From Plenodomus lindquistii (lineage: Eukaryota > Ascomycota > Dothideomycetes > Pleosporales > Leptosphaeriaceae): 64,000 bases of DNA. Shown piece after piece: positions 1 through 10,961 of the stretch (positions within the stretch are counted from its first letter, which is position 1; the number at the start of each line of letters is the position of its first letter). The position numbers were made by a program, and so were the translations under genes. Below the pieces are notes generated by a model. That model ran no database searches, was not told where the DNA came from, and saw nothing but the letters and a program-made list of their open reading frames with translations. The DNA lies in contig JANUWI010000001.1 in the NCBI GenBank assembly GCA_025504975.1, positions 3,596,001-3,660,000 on the forward strand, in the 5' to 3' direction.

Positions 1-536
1 TAGGGTATGGCAACAGCACTGACACTTCCGGTATCTACGGCACTATCGCAGTCATATTCCTCTTCCAAGGCTTCTACGCCTTCTCGATCACTCCAATGAC
101 AAGTCTCTACCCAACCGAGGTCTCGCAATTCAAGCTGCGAGCTACAGGCATCGCAATCTTCCGAATGCTCGATGCTGGATTCGGGTACGTCCTGTCTTTC
201 TTTTCGCTGATCACAAATCGTCTTCTTGCCATCCGCAATGCTTAATTACATTTGCTGACATACTGCAGGCTTTTGGCCTCTTTCGCTCTAGCCTACGCAA
301 TGGAGGACCTCGGCTGAAAGTTCTACTTTATCAATGCTGCTTGGAATTTTGTGTTCCTCATCATTGCCTATTTCACTTTCGTGGAGACGAAAGGACTACA
401 GCTTGAGGAAATCAATGCCAAATTCGAAGGAGAGACGGGCATCGTCATGGGTATAGAAGCGAACGAGTCTGACCGGGACACCGGATCCAAAGGCAAACAT
501 GACGGCGTTATTGCCAAAACCCACGAACTAACATGA
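1..536 (+). pseudogene. MFS sugar (hexose) transporter, 3' end, with in-frame stop
   Basis: The open 5' end belongs to a sugar porter of the MFS type, which would move hexoses across the plasma membrane. Exon bases 3-184 read in frame into late membrane segments with 'SLYPTEVSQFKLRATG', typical of the region before helix 11 or 12. An intron follows (donor GTACGT at 185, acceptor ending at 268). The next exon encodes 'LLASFALAYAMEDLG', then a TGA at 315-317, then the expected 'KFYFINAAWNFVFL', and it finishes with the family signature 'VETKGLQLEEINAKFEG'. The TGA sits where the family normally has Trp. Frame and splicing are otherwise intact, so one nonsense change separates this from a working C-terminus. 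Either the allele is dead or the base call is wrong. The start lies outside the window. Confidence 0.8.
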
Positions 537-1084
537 TGGATTACGACCTAGCAAATGCTTACATGGGCCGGCTAAGTAAAAGCATGCACGCCCGAGCGTT
601 CTTGCCTGACATTATCTATATAATTATAGAGCTTAGCGCCGCACAGTACTTGTCTAATAGCTAATTGAAGTCTGTGTGCCACAATTCTTGTCTAGACAAT
701 TGTGTTGTCTTTTTTTGAGATCATGCCGTTCAGTCGTACAGTAGGGTGGATGTTGAGAGCACAGGATCACCAGACCTTTTAGCCGCAGGAGTTTTCTGAA
801 GATGTGCGTTCAAGTCTCACATCAAGGAACTAGATTATTCAAGGAGCAAATGATACTAAAATTATTTCGCTATAGAGCTTTGTACTCAACAGACACTATC
901 CATGATTCGACTAAAGCTCCTTAGCTTTTAATACTACAAAATTCAACAAATCTACAAAGAAACAAAAATTGCTCAGAGTTCTAGGCCGATTATTGCCTCG
1001 GGATTGAGATCATGTGTGGAACAACAGTGGAAATCGCAAAAAAAGAGAGAATCGAACTCCCAAGAGGAACCAATTGACAGGAAT
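537..1084. other. Intergenic, no gene seen
   Basis: AT-rich spacer between the transporter remnant and the tRNA gene. I see no coding potential or repeat with defined ends. Confidence 0.5.
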
Positions 1085-1178
1085 GATTCAGCCGAGGTTT
1101 GAACTCGGGACCTTCAGTGCGCGACATCCATTGGAGTGAATGTTAGACTGACGTGATAACCAACTACACCACCGAACC
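1085..1178 (-). tRNA. tRNA-Val (anticodon AAC) with 21-nt intron
   Basis: Read on the minus strand, a full cloverleaf folds. The acceptor GGTTCGG pairs with CTGAATC, the D arm is GTGT/TCAC, the anticodon stem is TCAGT/ACTGA, and the T arm is CCGAG-TTCAAAC-CTCGG, which is also the B box. The loop reads CT-AAC-A, then a 21-nt insertion (window 1120-1140), then C38. That is the canonical position 37/38 of nuclear tRNA introns. Removing it leaves 73 nt. The AAC anticodon would be modified to inosine and decode GTT, GTC and GTA. Confidence 0.93.
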
Positions 1179-3624
1179 TGTGATTTGATGATGGGATATT
1201 GCCATTGTTCAAAATATATAGGCCATCTGATTTGAGAACTTGATGCTGCATCGCAATCAGGCATCTCCGAGGACATGGTAATTCTGTTGAGTGAAGCATC
1301 GCGTGGTCAATGTATGGGTGGAACCCCCACTAGGGTGAAAGCTCTGCTAGGTGGTGGGGCTGCCCCTCTTCTACACGAACCTATTACGCCCAGCGAACAA
1401 CCAGTGCTGTACCGGCGTGCACATAGCATCGACCGCGGAACTTGACCAGACTACGTTGAGAATTTTACGTGTAGGCTCTTCCGCAGGGCGTCCCTTGTGA
1501 GCAATTGTATCTGAACGTCGGACGTGGCGTCTGGGTATGGTCGGCTCGTAAGGATTTCTTCGTCTGCAGTGCCGCCGCACGACCAACGCCTCGCGACACA
1601 AGCCGCGGAAGTTCTTGGTCGGTCTGGTCCTTGTACATCGTTCGTTTGAAGAAACTGATGGCATAGATTCGAAGAGTCTTTCATCGTACCCGGCGCTGAT
1701 CCAAGATCTATGCACTTGTTGGTGGCTTGTTTGGCGGGGCCGAGCTCAAACGCTTGTCGACCCCCCCCAAGCCTCCAAGCTTCAGCACACCCCCGACCAA
1801 GAGACACGACATCTTGGGTGCAGATGAATTGTGGATTTTGCGGGGAGACAGCTGGGCAGTGGGTCTTTCCCCACCTCAACTGCTGCCAGATGAACTTTAC
1901 CTGCACAGCGTGCTTGGTACAGCTGGGCGATCGATATCAAGTCATGAAGATCGAAGAGTTAGATACCTATGGTAGGCAAAGTGGTGAATAGTGTTGAATA
2001 CTGTATGCAAGTATAGCATTACAATACAATCACTTAAGAGGAAGCAAGCCCAAGGTTTTGCAGAAGCTTACGGGGCTGCGCAGAGGCAATTAGCGACCAA
2101 ATTTCTGTGCGCGCGCAGGCATCATTTGGCGGCCCCTGACAGCACCTGCCACCTCCTACGATACCGTAACACTCAAAGCCTCACCAAAAGTTGTTTCCCG
2201 TGTTCAGGACGCATTTTTCACTATATTTGTTCTTCTATGGTCGGGCCTCCAGACTACAGCCGATGCCATGGGGCTACTTCAACGGACGGTGTCTGTTTTC
2301 GACTGTGACGGCCAGCCCATCTTCGGCCTCGCACTGCGTCTGCAGACCAATAATAATACATATCGCAAAGAGGCTCAATGCGCAACAAGCAACGTGCGTA
2401 CGGAGGCATTGTGAACTCAGCAACCTTATGCAGGTCAAGGCATCCATCCGTCGCACCTTTGTGGGAGTCTATACTCAATGTGGAAGCACCACGTCAAACC
2501 CACGCTTAAATTCTCCAAATCCGATAGAATCTCAAACCCCGCATCGCGTTTCCTGGTCATTTACCTGGCCCACTGCTCCACTCAAGCATTCAAAGATCCA
2601 CTTTGCTAAGACATTGATTGTTGCAATGTGAGCTTTTCTACTTGAAGCTCAACGCGCCGAGAGGTGTCACCAGGGGCTTGCTGACCCCAGACTTGCGCTG
2701 TGGAGAAACGCGGCCAAGAGGTGTCGCGTCGTCCTTTCACGCATTCATGCCCGAGATGCCGGCAATTGATGCTCATGCAGACAACTTCTGCATTGCACTC
2801 CTGTGGGAACTCCTTGACTTGGCACATCGCATTGCCGCAGAGCTACAGGTTTTGATGTACCAGCCTTTCTAAAGGCAGTCCATTACCTCGTATCGGTTTT
2901 TCCGTGTCGTCAACTGGCAGGACAAGGTTCAAGGGTCAATTGCCGGGATCTCTCATTTGTGCGTGTACGCTGAGCGCAACACATGGACTGTCCTCCGAGG
3001 TCCTCCAAGTATGTCCAGGAACGTATACACTATGACCCCTCAGGCTCCAATGGATCCCAAGGCCGTCACTGAGGCACAGACCTACCTAAGAAGGCGCTCG
3101 AGACCATGACCGCTGGTCCACTTACTGTACGAAGCAACATCTGGTTCCCCGAGCGCAGTAGGAATCGCAGATCACGCTTATCTGTCCTTGGCTTCGCATC
3201 ATGAAAGTTTCAAGCGTACGTCAAACAGCGGGATCTCCTTGGCAGGCGGCACGCGCAGCCTCGTAAGGCAGAGTCTTGCCATGTATGCCATGCTATGCTT
3301 AGGGAGACTTGGCGCGGCTTCACTGAAGTTTCAAGACTAGTCAAACCAGTGGGTTTGGCTTGGCGGAGGCCTCGATCATGACCACGATATCGCGACCCAA
3401 GCACATTCACTTGAGTATAAAGAAGAGGTCGATCCACTTCTTCAGAACTCTAGTTCGGCCACTCACTTCACTTCAATACCTACAGTCTAATTCGTTCATC
3501 GTCGCCGGCCGACTTCCTCATCACTCATCCTATTGATCAATTTTTGTTAATTTTCTATCATTAACCCGACGATACCTATTCTGTTATCCTATTCAAACCC
3601 CCAGAGATCCACACAAACGAAAAC
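1179..3624. other. Long intergenic stretch with an imperfect direct repeat
   Basis: No protein family is recognisable on either strand. The only structure I see is a diverged direct repeat: a block starting GAAAGTTTCAAG near 3203 recurs as GAAGTTTCAAG near 3324, each followed by a TCAAAC-containing stretch and TTGGC-GG. A TATA-like element (GTATAAAGA, about 3415) and a pyrimidine-rich leader precede the secreted-protein gene at 3625. Confidence 0.45.
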
Positions 3625-4263
3625 ATGCTTCCTCAACACGTCCTTATTGCCCTCGTGGCCACTGTCGCTGCCGTCCCGCTTAACATCAATTTGGGCGCCT
3701 ATTCTCCCGCCCTGGTAGTCGGTGATGGTGAGATCTCGCTGGGATCAACAGAATCGGCATCAGAATTGATGGCCACGCTCGCTTCTGGCGCAGCAGCAAG
3801 TGGAGAAGCCGCCGAAGGCGCAGCCCTACCCGCAGGTCAGCAAGAACAACCTGCCGCCGCTGAAGAGCCTGCGCCCGAGGCGGCACCTGCAGAACAACCA
3901 GCTGAACGAGGAACAGCGAAGCGATCACCTAACTTCCGCCGGGCTCTCGACAAGATCCTCGGAAGACGTGACCCCGCACCGGAGCCCACCATGACCGCTG
4001 TCGAAGGCGCCATGGAATGGATCAAGCGTGATCTTCAGGGCTTCAACGCTGCGCTCAGCTACGCCCGTGAGGCCATGAAGGACGCACCCAAGATCGAGCT
4101 TGGTACCGAGAACGCTGGCATCGGTATTTTGGTCAACCCCGGTGTCAATGTTCCCAAAGACTCCGCCGCCGCCGGCTCTTCGGAGAAAAAGACGAAGCGT
4201 GATGAGGTTGTCTCAGAAAACGATGCACCAAAGATGACACTCGTTGCGATCACAGAAGTCTAA
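3625..4263 (+). CDS. Secreted protein of unknown function with Kex2-like sites
   Basis: An intronless 212-aa protein. Residues 1-17 form a signal peptide (MLPQHVLIALVATVAAV), followed by 'PLNINLGAYSPALVVGDG'. The middle (about 50-95) is low-complexity Ala/Glu/Pro/Gln. Dibasic sites that Kex2 or furin-like proteases cut occur at 'TAKRSPNF', 'WIKRDLQ' and 'KTKRDEV', so the precursor may be processed into pieces in the late Golgi. The C-terminal half is better ordered and has no cysteines. ATG 3625 is the first in frame with the signal peptide and follows a CT-rich leader with a TATA-like box about 210 bp upstream. I do not recognise a named family. An extracellular or wall-associated role is inferred only from the leader peptide. 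Confidence 0.75.
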   Translation: MLPQHVLIALVATVAAVPLNINLGAYSPALVVGDGEISLGSTESASELMATLASGAAASGEAAEGAALPAGQQEQPAAAEEPAPEAAPAEQPAERGTAKRSPNFRRALDKILGRRDPAPEPTMTAVEGAMEWIKRDLQGFNAALSYAREAMKDAPKIELGTENAGIGILVNPGVNVPKDSAAAGSSEKKTKRDEVVSENDAPKMTLVAITEV

Positions 4264-7257
4264 GGTGCTACGCACAAGCATGAAGGTTTAGGAAAAGTTC
4301 CTTTGGAAAATCACGGGTCGCACATTTGTACAATTTTACGGGTCGCATCAGCAGGCACGTTCGCCGATGGCGGTCTATGTTCGGGAGATGCAGCACGAGT
4401 TTCTTTCTAGCGATCATCGGCAGGAGCCTTTCAGAGGACCGGAAGATGAGACGTTTGGGTGACGGCGATTGTACGATGAGAATGGGTCGCAAGGGACAAT
4501 GATAGATTCAATCAACAATGAAGTGATTGACGACATTCTTCCTCCATGACAATGCGATCTACTAAAGAGGCATAATCCCAGTTTCCATGCGATATTGAGC
4601 GTCCGCGCAATCATCAAGCATCTTGCTCAATCCAGATGGGGCAGGACCGTTTGGGACTATTTCTGGTCAAGCTCTGGCCAAGTCTCAGCGAAGTCTCAGC
4701 GACGTCTTGTGTCTCTTGGCAGAGAAACGGGGTCTGGCGCGGAGGTTAGAACACAACCTTGTTCCCGGCCAAATCGTTCCCAAAACAAGGCAAGTGGGGC
4801 AGGAACTAGTCATGGGATTTCTGTAAGTCATCTCAAGGCCCGGACAGGCCCCTAGGCCGTAACATACATAGTATGCTCTCCATTCAGCTATCTTGTGACA
4901 TGGGAAAATGAAGCCGCTCTTGATCTCAGGCATGTAAAAATCACCCGTACACCCGCAACCGCGACAAACAACTGCTTGGATGCAACGGTTTAACAATATA
5001 GCGGGACCGGCAGGCAGCAGTTCAGCGTACAAGTGGGGTTGTACTTGGTGGGGCTTGGTTCAGGTGTGGCTGTCAAATATGAATTCGACGTACTATGTAT
5101 TGAACAGGATCGATCGCTCATTGCTTATGTAAAGGTAAGTATTGCGCTCTGCACAGGTGCCATTCTTGACGAGATCTTACTGTGATGCAGCCAGTGAGAG
5201 CTAATCGTGAAGAGCACTAGAGGTACTCAGTCGTATGTGAGATCTTCCTTCCATCGTGACAAGAACACAAGGTGCTACCGGCCGAATATCTTAGGTCTTC
5301 ACACACGACATCACCGGTCAGCTCAAGACTTAGCCTACAGCTCTAGTCTGGGATGTGAACTCACTCTATTATTACACGCCCCTGACAGAAAAATCGATTT
5401 TCCTTGTTGCAGCCACGCTGTTCTTAAACTTTCAGGCGTGCACCTGAACTCATATCCACATATAATTCGGCGCACACGACAACGCCTGTCTCTTCATATG
5501 GGCTGCGCTTACGGCGGCACAACCACCAACGCTGCACGATGTATGTATCAACCAGCTTTGTAATGGTGGGTTCTTATCCTCACACCTCTAGTGTGCCGGG
5601 TTCTTATCGCTATCCTACCAAATCTTCTTTATAAACGCTAGAGCGAAGGCGGTAGTATCTTTGCGCAAAACATTAACCGCCCCCCACTTTGACACGCATT
5701 CATGTACCTCTACTTGCTGACGATCATTGTAGTAATTTACAGCATATTCATTAACTAGATCAAACACGAGGTAAAGCAATTCGAGCCCTATGAGAATAGA
5801 TATTCGTGCATCAACCTTCAGGTGCATCCTTACCGATCGAACCTTCAGCAAGGGTTACCCAGCGTTTTCTCGTCATGCCGACAGAAGTATAGTTGAGGAC
5901 TTTCATCCATAAGAGTCCTACAAAGAAGGCTTCTTTGTGCACATACATAGAGTCTTTTCATTCTGATTCATCACGAGCTTATCGACTCGTCTCATGTGCT
6001 TCCTTTCTTCTGTGCGTCTCAAAGCTCCGTCTCGCAATTAAGCTGTCGCAGAATCTCTGGTCTCGCTTTGAGAGCTATATTTGGAAGCATGACGTGCGAG
6101 ATCTTGCTGATCGAGATTGATACCCGATATGTAGATGGGAGTTGACCGGTCAAGATTCGGCTCAGGCTTGCCCTTGTCCCCAGCACTACGTCTTGCTGTT
6201 GGTCTCATCCAGTTAGATCTGAAGAAGTCGAAATTTGGGAGTCGCGACTTCGTTGAGAATTATCCCGAACCCTATTGGGTTTCCCGCTGAACCTGAGGTT
6301 CTGGTCCTGGTACCAGATCGTGGCGGCAACAACCAGTGCGTTTCAAGGCCGTTGTCCTACAGTACTGCCAGCGAAAAGGGAAATGATATGAACCGTGAAT
6401 CAACAAAATCATCACGATGGTCTACTAAAACACGAGGGAGCTTCCGAATTTAAGGGGCCCTACCTTAGCTATCAGGCGCGTTTCGCAGGCCATGCGTCTA
6501 TCTTCAACCTAGTCCCGCTCTCAGTTGTTCGGAGCGGTTTTCCACCGCTCTTACCTACAGTCCGCTAGAAAACACGCATCTCAGCGTTTGCAGCTCTCCG
6601 TCTGACACGTGACCAATCAACCACCTCATCCGTCACCATCGCGACGCTAACAGCAGTGTGTTGTCCAAGCATTATCAGTGTTAGCCCTGCTTATCAAAAT
6701 AATCGCCGAGATAGTATGCGCTGCCGCAGATCTGACATCCTTGCTTGATTATTGCCTGATCAGGCAAAGCGCCATCGCGGTACTGGACTATGCGACGGGT
6801 AAAATTCGCCGCATTCATTCAACTTACTCTACTTTTTCATATATTCTACAAGAGTAGTATATGATTAGAGAGAAGTAAGGAGAGTAAAGAAAAGAGAAGC
6901 AACTCTCTTGATCTTGTTATTTCTACGTCTTATTCCAGTGACGCTAGTCGTGCTAATAATACTAATAGAAACAGTCGTGTTGTTTGCGTGGCGTTAGTGG
7001 CGGCGGATTTTGGCCGCCGTGTGAGGACAACGAATATAATGGCCCCCATAAGGCCTCCTAACAAGGCTGACACACATCAATGAACGTCGCTGCAGGTGAA
7101 TATCCATGAAATGCGCCTCTTGTACGACGAAGGCGGGTTTGTTCGCCTGGTCAGTGGGGAAGGGGGCGAACGGTGTGCATGTACTTGAAATGTTGGGCCG
7201 TTTGCACTGGTTGTGGAATTCACATTGCGTGTTGATTAAATTGCTTTGGAAGACACT
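4264..7257. other. Long intergenic region, no gene recognised
   Basis: Only short open frames without recognisable content occur. Notable elements are a perfect 16-bp palindrome at 6752-6767, a low-complexity purine-rich stretch around 6850-6900, and a small GC-rich hairpin (GGCGGC...GCCGCC) near 6998-7018. The 6830-6960 stretch has the feel of a decayed repeat, but no termini or target duplication can be defined. Confidence 0.4.
6752..6767. promoter_or_regulatory. Perfect 16-bp palindrome TTGCCTGATCAGGCAA
   Basis: Each half (TTGCCTGA / TCAGGCAA) is the exact reverse complement of the other, with no spacer. It lies about 490 bp upstream of the MFS exporter start at 7258. Palindromes of this size are common binding sites for homodimeric regulators, but no named factor is assigned and chance is possible. 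Confidence 0.3.
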
Positions 7258-9070
7258 ATGACAGATACAGAGAGGAATACCACGATGGCCCAGATACAAC
7301 ATCCCGTAGTGGATGCGGAGAGGAACCCGACTTCCAACAAGATGGAACCCGAGCATGGCGCAATCGGCGACACACTGTCTGATGCACAATATCTGCATGG
7401 CATGAGGCTGGCGACCTTGAACATAGGGTATGTTCTCCTAGCACGATCCGATCATAACGCATAGCTAATAACCGTGCAGACTATGCCTCAGCATTGCGCT
7501 CGTCAACCTCGAGATCTCAATCGTCAGCACATCTCTCGTATCCATCACAAATGATCTGCAGGGATTCGGCCGCAGTAATTGGATCATTGTGGCCTATCTC
7601 CTCACATACACTTCCTTCATGGTTATCTTAGCCAAACTCAGCGACTCCATCGGTCGCAAATCAGTGCTGATGGCCAGTCTACTCCTCTTCATCATCTTCT
7701 CCGGCGCTTGCGGCGCAGCACAGACTCTGAACCAGCTCATCGTCTTTCGCGTGTTCCAGGGACTTGGCGGATCGGGAGTCTACGCTTTGGTCATTGTGGT
7801 CCTATATGAAATTGCTCCTGCTGCCGAGTTTGCAAGATATACGGTCTTGGTAACGAGTCTCTTCGCGTTAGCGCTGCTTTCGGGGCCGTTGATTGGTGGT
7901 GCGATTAACAACAATACAACATGGCGATGGGTCTTCCTGCTCAATGTTCCTGCAGGCGTATTTTCGTTGATCTTGTTGTTCTTTTGGATGCCGAACAATC
8001 TCCCTCGGACTTCGCAGGGGAAGCATAAATTCAGCTTCAGGAAGCTGGATCTTGTTGGGGCCGGGGCCATGCTTGTCGGCGTCACGCTACTGATTGTAGG
8101 ATTCGAAGAGGCCAGTGACTTCGCACCTTGGACGTCAGCGCGCGTGCTGGCGCCACTTCTGGTGTCGCTTGTGGCCTGGCTCGCTTTTGTTTGGAACGAG
8201 AGGAGAGTGACGCTACGTAAGAGCGGACTACCAGAGCCAGTCTTTCCGTGGCGATTTTGCGTTAGCCGGGTCGTGATGGGTATCTACATGTAAGAGACGA
8301 CCAGATAAGGAACACGCTCTCCGTGCACTGACTGAATACTTTAGTACTGCGTTCCTGAGTGGAGCTGTCTTTACGACTTGCATCATAGCCATTCCACTTC
8401 GTTTCCAGACGGTGAATGGCACATCTCCATGGCTTGCTGGAGTCCGCTTGATTCCGTTCGGCGTCGCTACACCAGTCGGCGCGGCGATCTCAGCGGCAAT
8501 CTGCGCGAAACGCAGAGTTCCTGTTGTATACTTACTATTCCCAGCCGCCATTTTTCAGGTTCTGGGTCTTGTATTCATGTCTCGGATGGCTCTGGATGAC
8601 ATACGCTGGACAGGCCAATACGGTCTGCAGTTCCTAACAGGGTTCGGCTGTGGTGTGTCCATAGGTGTTGTCACGCTGATGGTACCCTATGCCATTGAGA
8701 AGAGAGATCTTGGTATGTACATCCCTTGGAACTATGTGATCAGGTTACTGACAGAATCTCAGCGACTGCTACGTCCGCCGCAGTGCAAGTGCGCGTGATT
8801 GGAGGCGCTCTTATCCTGGCTCTCACAACGGGAGTCATGAACAACAACCTGGAACAGAGCCTCGTGCGTATCATCAGCATTGAGGATCTGGGACGCATTG
8901 TCCGCGCCGTGAGCACCATCCAAAGTCTTGAGGAGCCGCTTCAGACGGCGGTCAAGGATGTGTTCCTCAATGAGTACAACACTCAGCTGCGCATCTTGAT
9001 TGGGGTTGCTGCAGCCGGCGTTCCGGTGGCGCTGATGATGTGGCAAAGAGAACAAGTTAGAGTCGATTGA
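7258..9070 (+). CDS. MFS drug:H+ antiporter, DHA2 type (14 TMS)
   Basis: Four exons: 7258-7427, 7480-8289, 8345-8712 and 8763-9070, giving 551 aa. All introns have GT-AG ends and the frames join without shifts. After a polar N-terminus of about 55 residues come 14 predicted membrane helices. Recognisable motifs include the loop 2-3 motif A region 'LAKLSDSIGRKSVL', motif B 'VFRVFQGLGGSGVYAL' and the antiporter motif C-like 'LSGPLIGGAI'. These place it among DHA2 proton-coupled exporters at the plasma membrane, which expel toxic compounds or secondary metabolites. The substrate cannot be read from sequence. An upstream in-frame TTG exists, but ATG 7258 is the first ATG. It has no biosynthetic neighbours, so a general efflux role is as likely as metabolite export. 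Confidence 0.9.
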
Positions 9071-9511
9071 TATAGGTCAGGCGGTGAATACTTGGAGTTT
9101 ACAGCTTTGAGCTCCAGATCAGTCCAATTATGAGGTAGAGTTCAATGAACCAAGAATTGCGGCACGTTAAATGATCCATCGTCTGCTGGTGCAGTCCGGA
9201 CATGGCTGTAGGTCGAGGAAGACCCCAGACACGTCCGATAGCAACACTTCTCAAGACTACAATGATATCTCTATGTTCGCACTGGCATAGCGGCGATGGC
9301 AGCTGAGACGTCATATCACGAACCAATCAATGAGTAAGTCTTTGCACAGCGGCGTGAGAAGACAAGACATATAGCTGAAATTTGCCACACTAGCCATATT
9401 AAAAGACCAAAAACTACGCATTATCCATTAACTCAAGTTTCCAGCCGCCTTCCATTATAAGCCCTCACCACTCATCGCCTCGAACCTGCCACACTCCCAG
9501 TTCTACCCGAT
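9071..9511. other. Convergent 3' intergenic spacer
   Basis: Shared 3' flank between the exporter (plus strand) and the beta-propeller gene (minus strand). No further feature seen. Confidence 0.5.
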
Positions 9512-10961
9512 CTAGTAGTAAACCGGTTTCTCCGGGTCGCTCAGATCAAAGATAACAGCACTGTGCGGCCATCCCCCACTACGCTCGGGGAACTCAGACA
9601 GAAAATCGATACTCCTGTTGAAGCTCAAACTACCATCCTCGAGAATATCAATCCACTGCGCTTTAAAGTCCGCCGGCGTATTAACCACACTGATCTCACC
9701 CCCCTGCACGAAATAATCCGTGACCAAGAGGTTCTTCTTATCCGGCGACACTTTGACGTAATGCGGTCCCACGATACCCTGATCAGCATTCGGATCGTCG
9801 AGGCGCTTGACGTTGTTCAAGTCGGAAATATCGAGCGCGGCGACGTGGTTACCGAGTGTCAGGGTGAAATATGCGAACCGTCCATCATCCGTGATATCAG
9901 AGTAAATCGCCAGGTTGTCGCGCGCACGGGGCCCAAGATCGTAAAGTAGTTCCGCGACGCCTTGTTTCCCATTCGCGTCTTTGCGAAAGGGGTATATGAT
10001 CCAGACTTGTCCTGGTCCCACAGCAGTAGCAAGGGCCGCGCTCTCCGTGTTCCCCGGGATGAATTTGACGTCCTGAATACCCGCGCCGTCGGGGATGGTA
10101 ATCGTGTTGATGATCTTGCGTGAACTGAGTTCCCACAGTCTCAGTGTGTTTGCCTTTTGGATCCCTGCGATACTCGCGGGTTTGAGGATCGTCAGCGGGA
10201 CTACAAAGTCCGAGGTTAAGATGAGGTTGTTGGCGAAGTCGATGGATAGGCCGTGTGGGGAGAACTGCTCGCCGAGGATGTTGAGAGTGGAATCGACGTC
10301 TTCGGGCCATTCGTGGATGATGTTGAAGTCGGCGTCGGTCTCGACGAGGCGTCCGGGAGAGGTGCCTACTGCGGATCCCATATAGGTTATGAAGAAGCCG
10401 CCATCAGGTTTGGCGCGGATCTCGTCGGTGATGGAGGAGAGGAGGGCACGGTTAGACTTTTTGAACTTTGGGGAGTATGGGTTGCTGGTGTCGAAGTAGT
10501 AGGCTGTGTCCTCGAAGAAGTTAGTTAAAGCATGAAATGGTTGTGGAGATAGTTAGATCTACCTGGGTCTTTAGGAGCGAGAGTAGACCGCCACCAACCA
10601 GGGTCTTACCATCGAGGGAGGGACCGAGGTGGTGAGGCGAGTTACCGCTCGATGGCACATCAGTGATGGCAATCAGGGTACCGAAAGTGTCGTCGTCAAG
10701 CGAGTAGGTCGCCAGGAAGTCTTTGTGCTGGTTGTCACCGGCCGCAGTCCAGAAATATCCAATTTTCTTGGGCTTGATGCTAGTGTTGACCGAGTGAGAT
10801 GGACTGGACAATGGAGGAGTCGGCACCTGAAGAATGGGCAGGGGAGGCGCATTCTCAGTAAGAGGCTCAGTCACACCCGGAATGAGTGGGATCAGAGGAG
10901 GAAGTGACAAAGCACTGACAGTGCCCACGAGCAGCGCCGAAAAGAGAGAAGAAGAGTGCAT
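9512..10961 (-). CDS. Secreted beta-propeller protein, methanethiol oxidase / selenium-binding (SBP56)-like
   Basis: Two exons on the minus strand, 10961-10563 and 10510-9512, give 465 aa, close to the usual SBP56 length. The intron is 52 bp with donor GTAGAT, branch TTAACTAAC and an unusual GAG acceptor. The first 17 residues are a signal peptide (MHSSSLFSALLVGTVSA), followed by a Pro-rich segment. The body has repeated strand-loop units typical of a propeller, such as 'SPHHLGPSLDGKTLVGGG', 'FSPHGLSIDFANNLILTS', 'GPHYVKVSPDKKNLLVTD' and a terminal 'WPHSAVIFDLSDPEKPVYY'. The His-rich turns resemble metal-binding turns of SBP56/methanethiol oxidase, enzymes that turn CH3SH into formaldehyde, H2S and H2O2. 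A generic YVTN or lactonase-like propeller is the alternative. Secretion is a clear prediction; the exact chemistry is not. Confidence 0.65.

Noticed and set aside
300..330. Programmed readthrough or recoding of the TGA in the hexose transporter
   Set aside because: The stop is followed by A rather than the CTA context favouring readthrough, and no recoding structure was seen. A plain nonsense change is simpler.
1451..1906. A 151-codon open frame on the minus strand with overlapping frames on both strands
   Set aside because: No recognisable domain, composition unlike the real genes here, and several overlapping frames of similar length suggest chance.
6830..6960. Possible solo LTR or retroelement fragment
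   Set aside because: It has a repeat-like purine-rich composition, but no TG...CA ends, target duplication or coding remnant could be defined.
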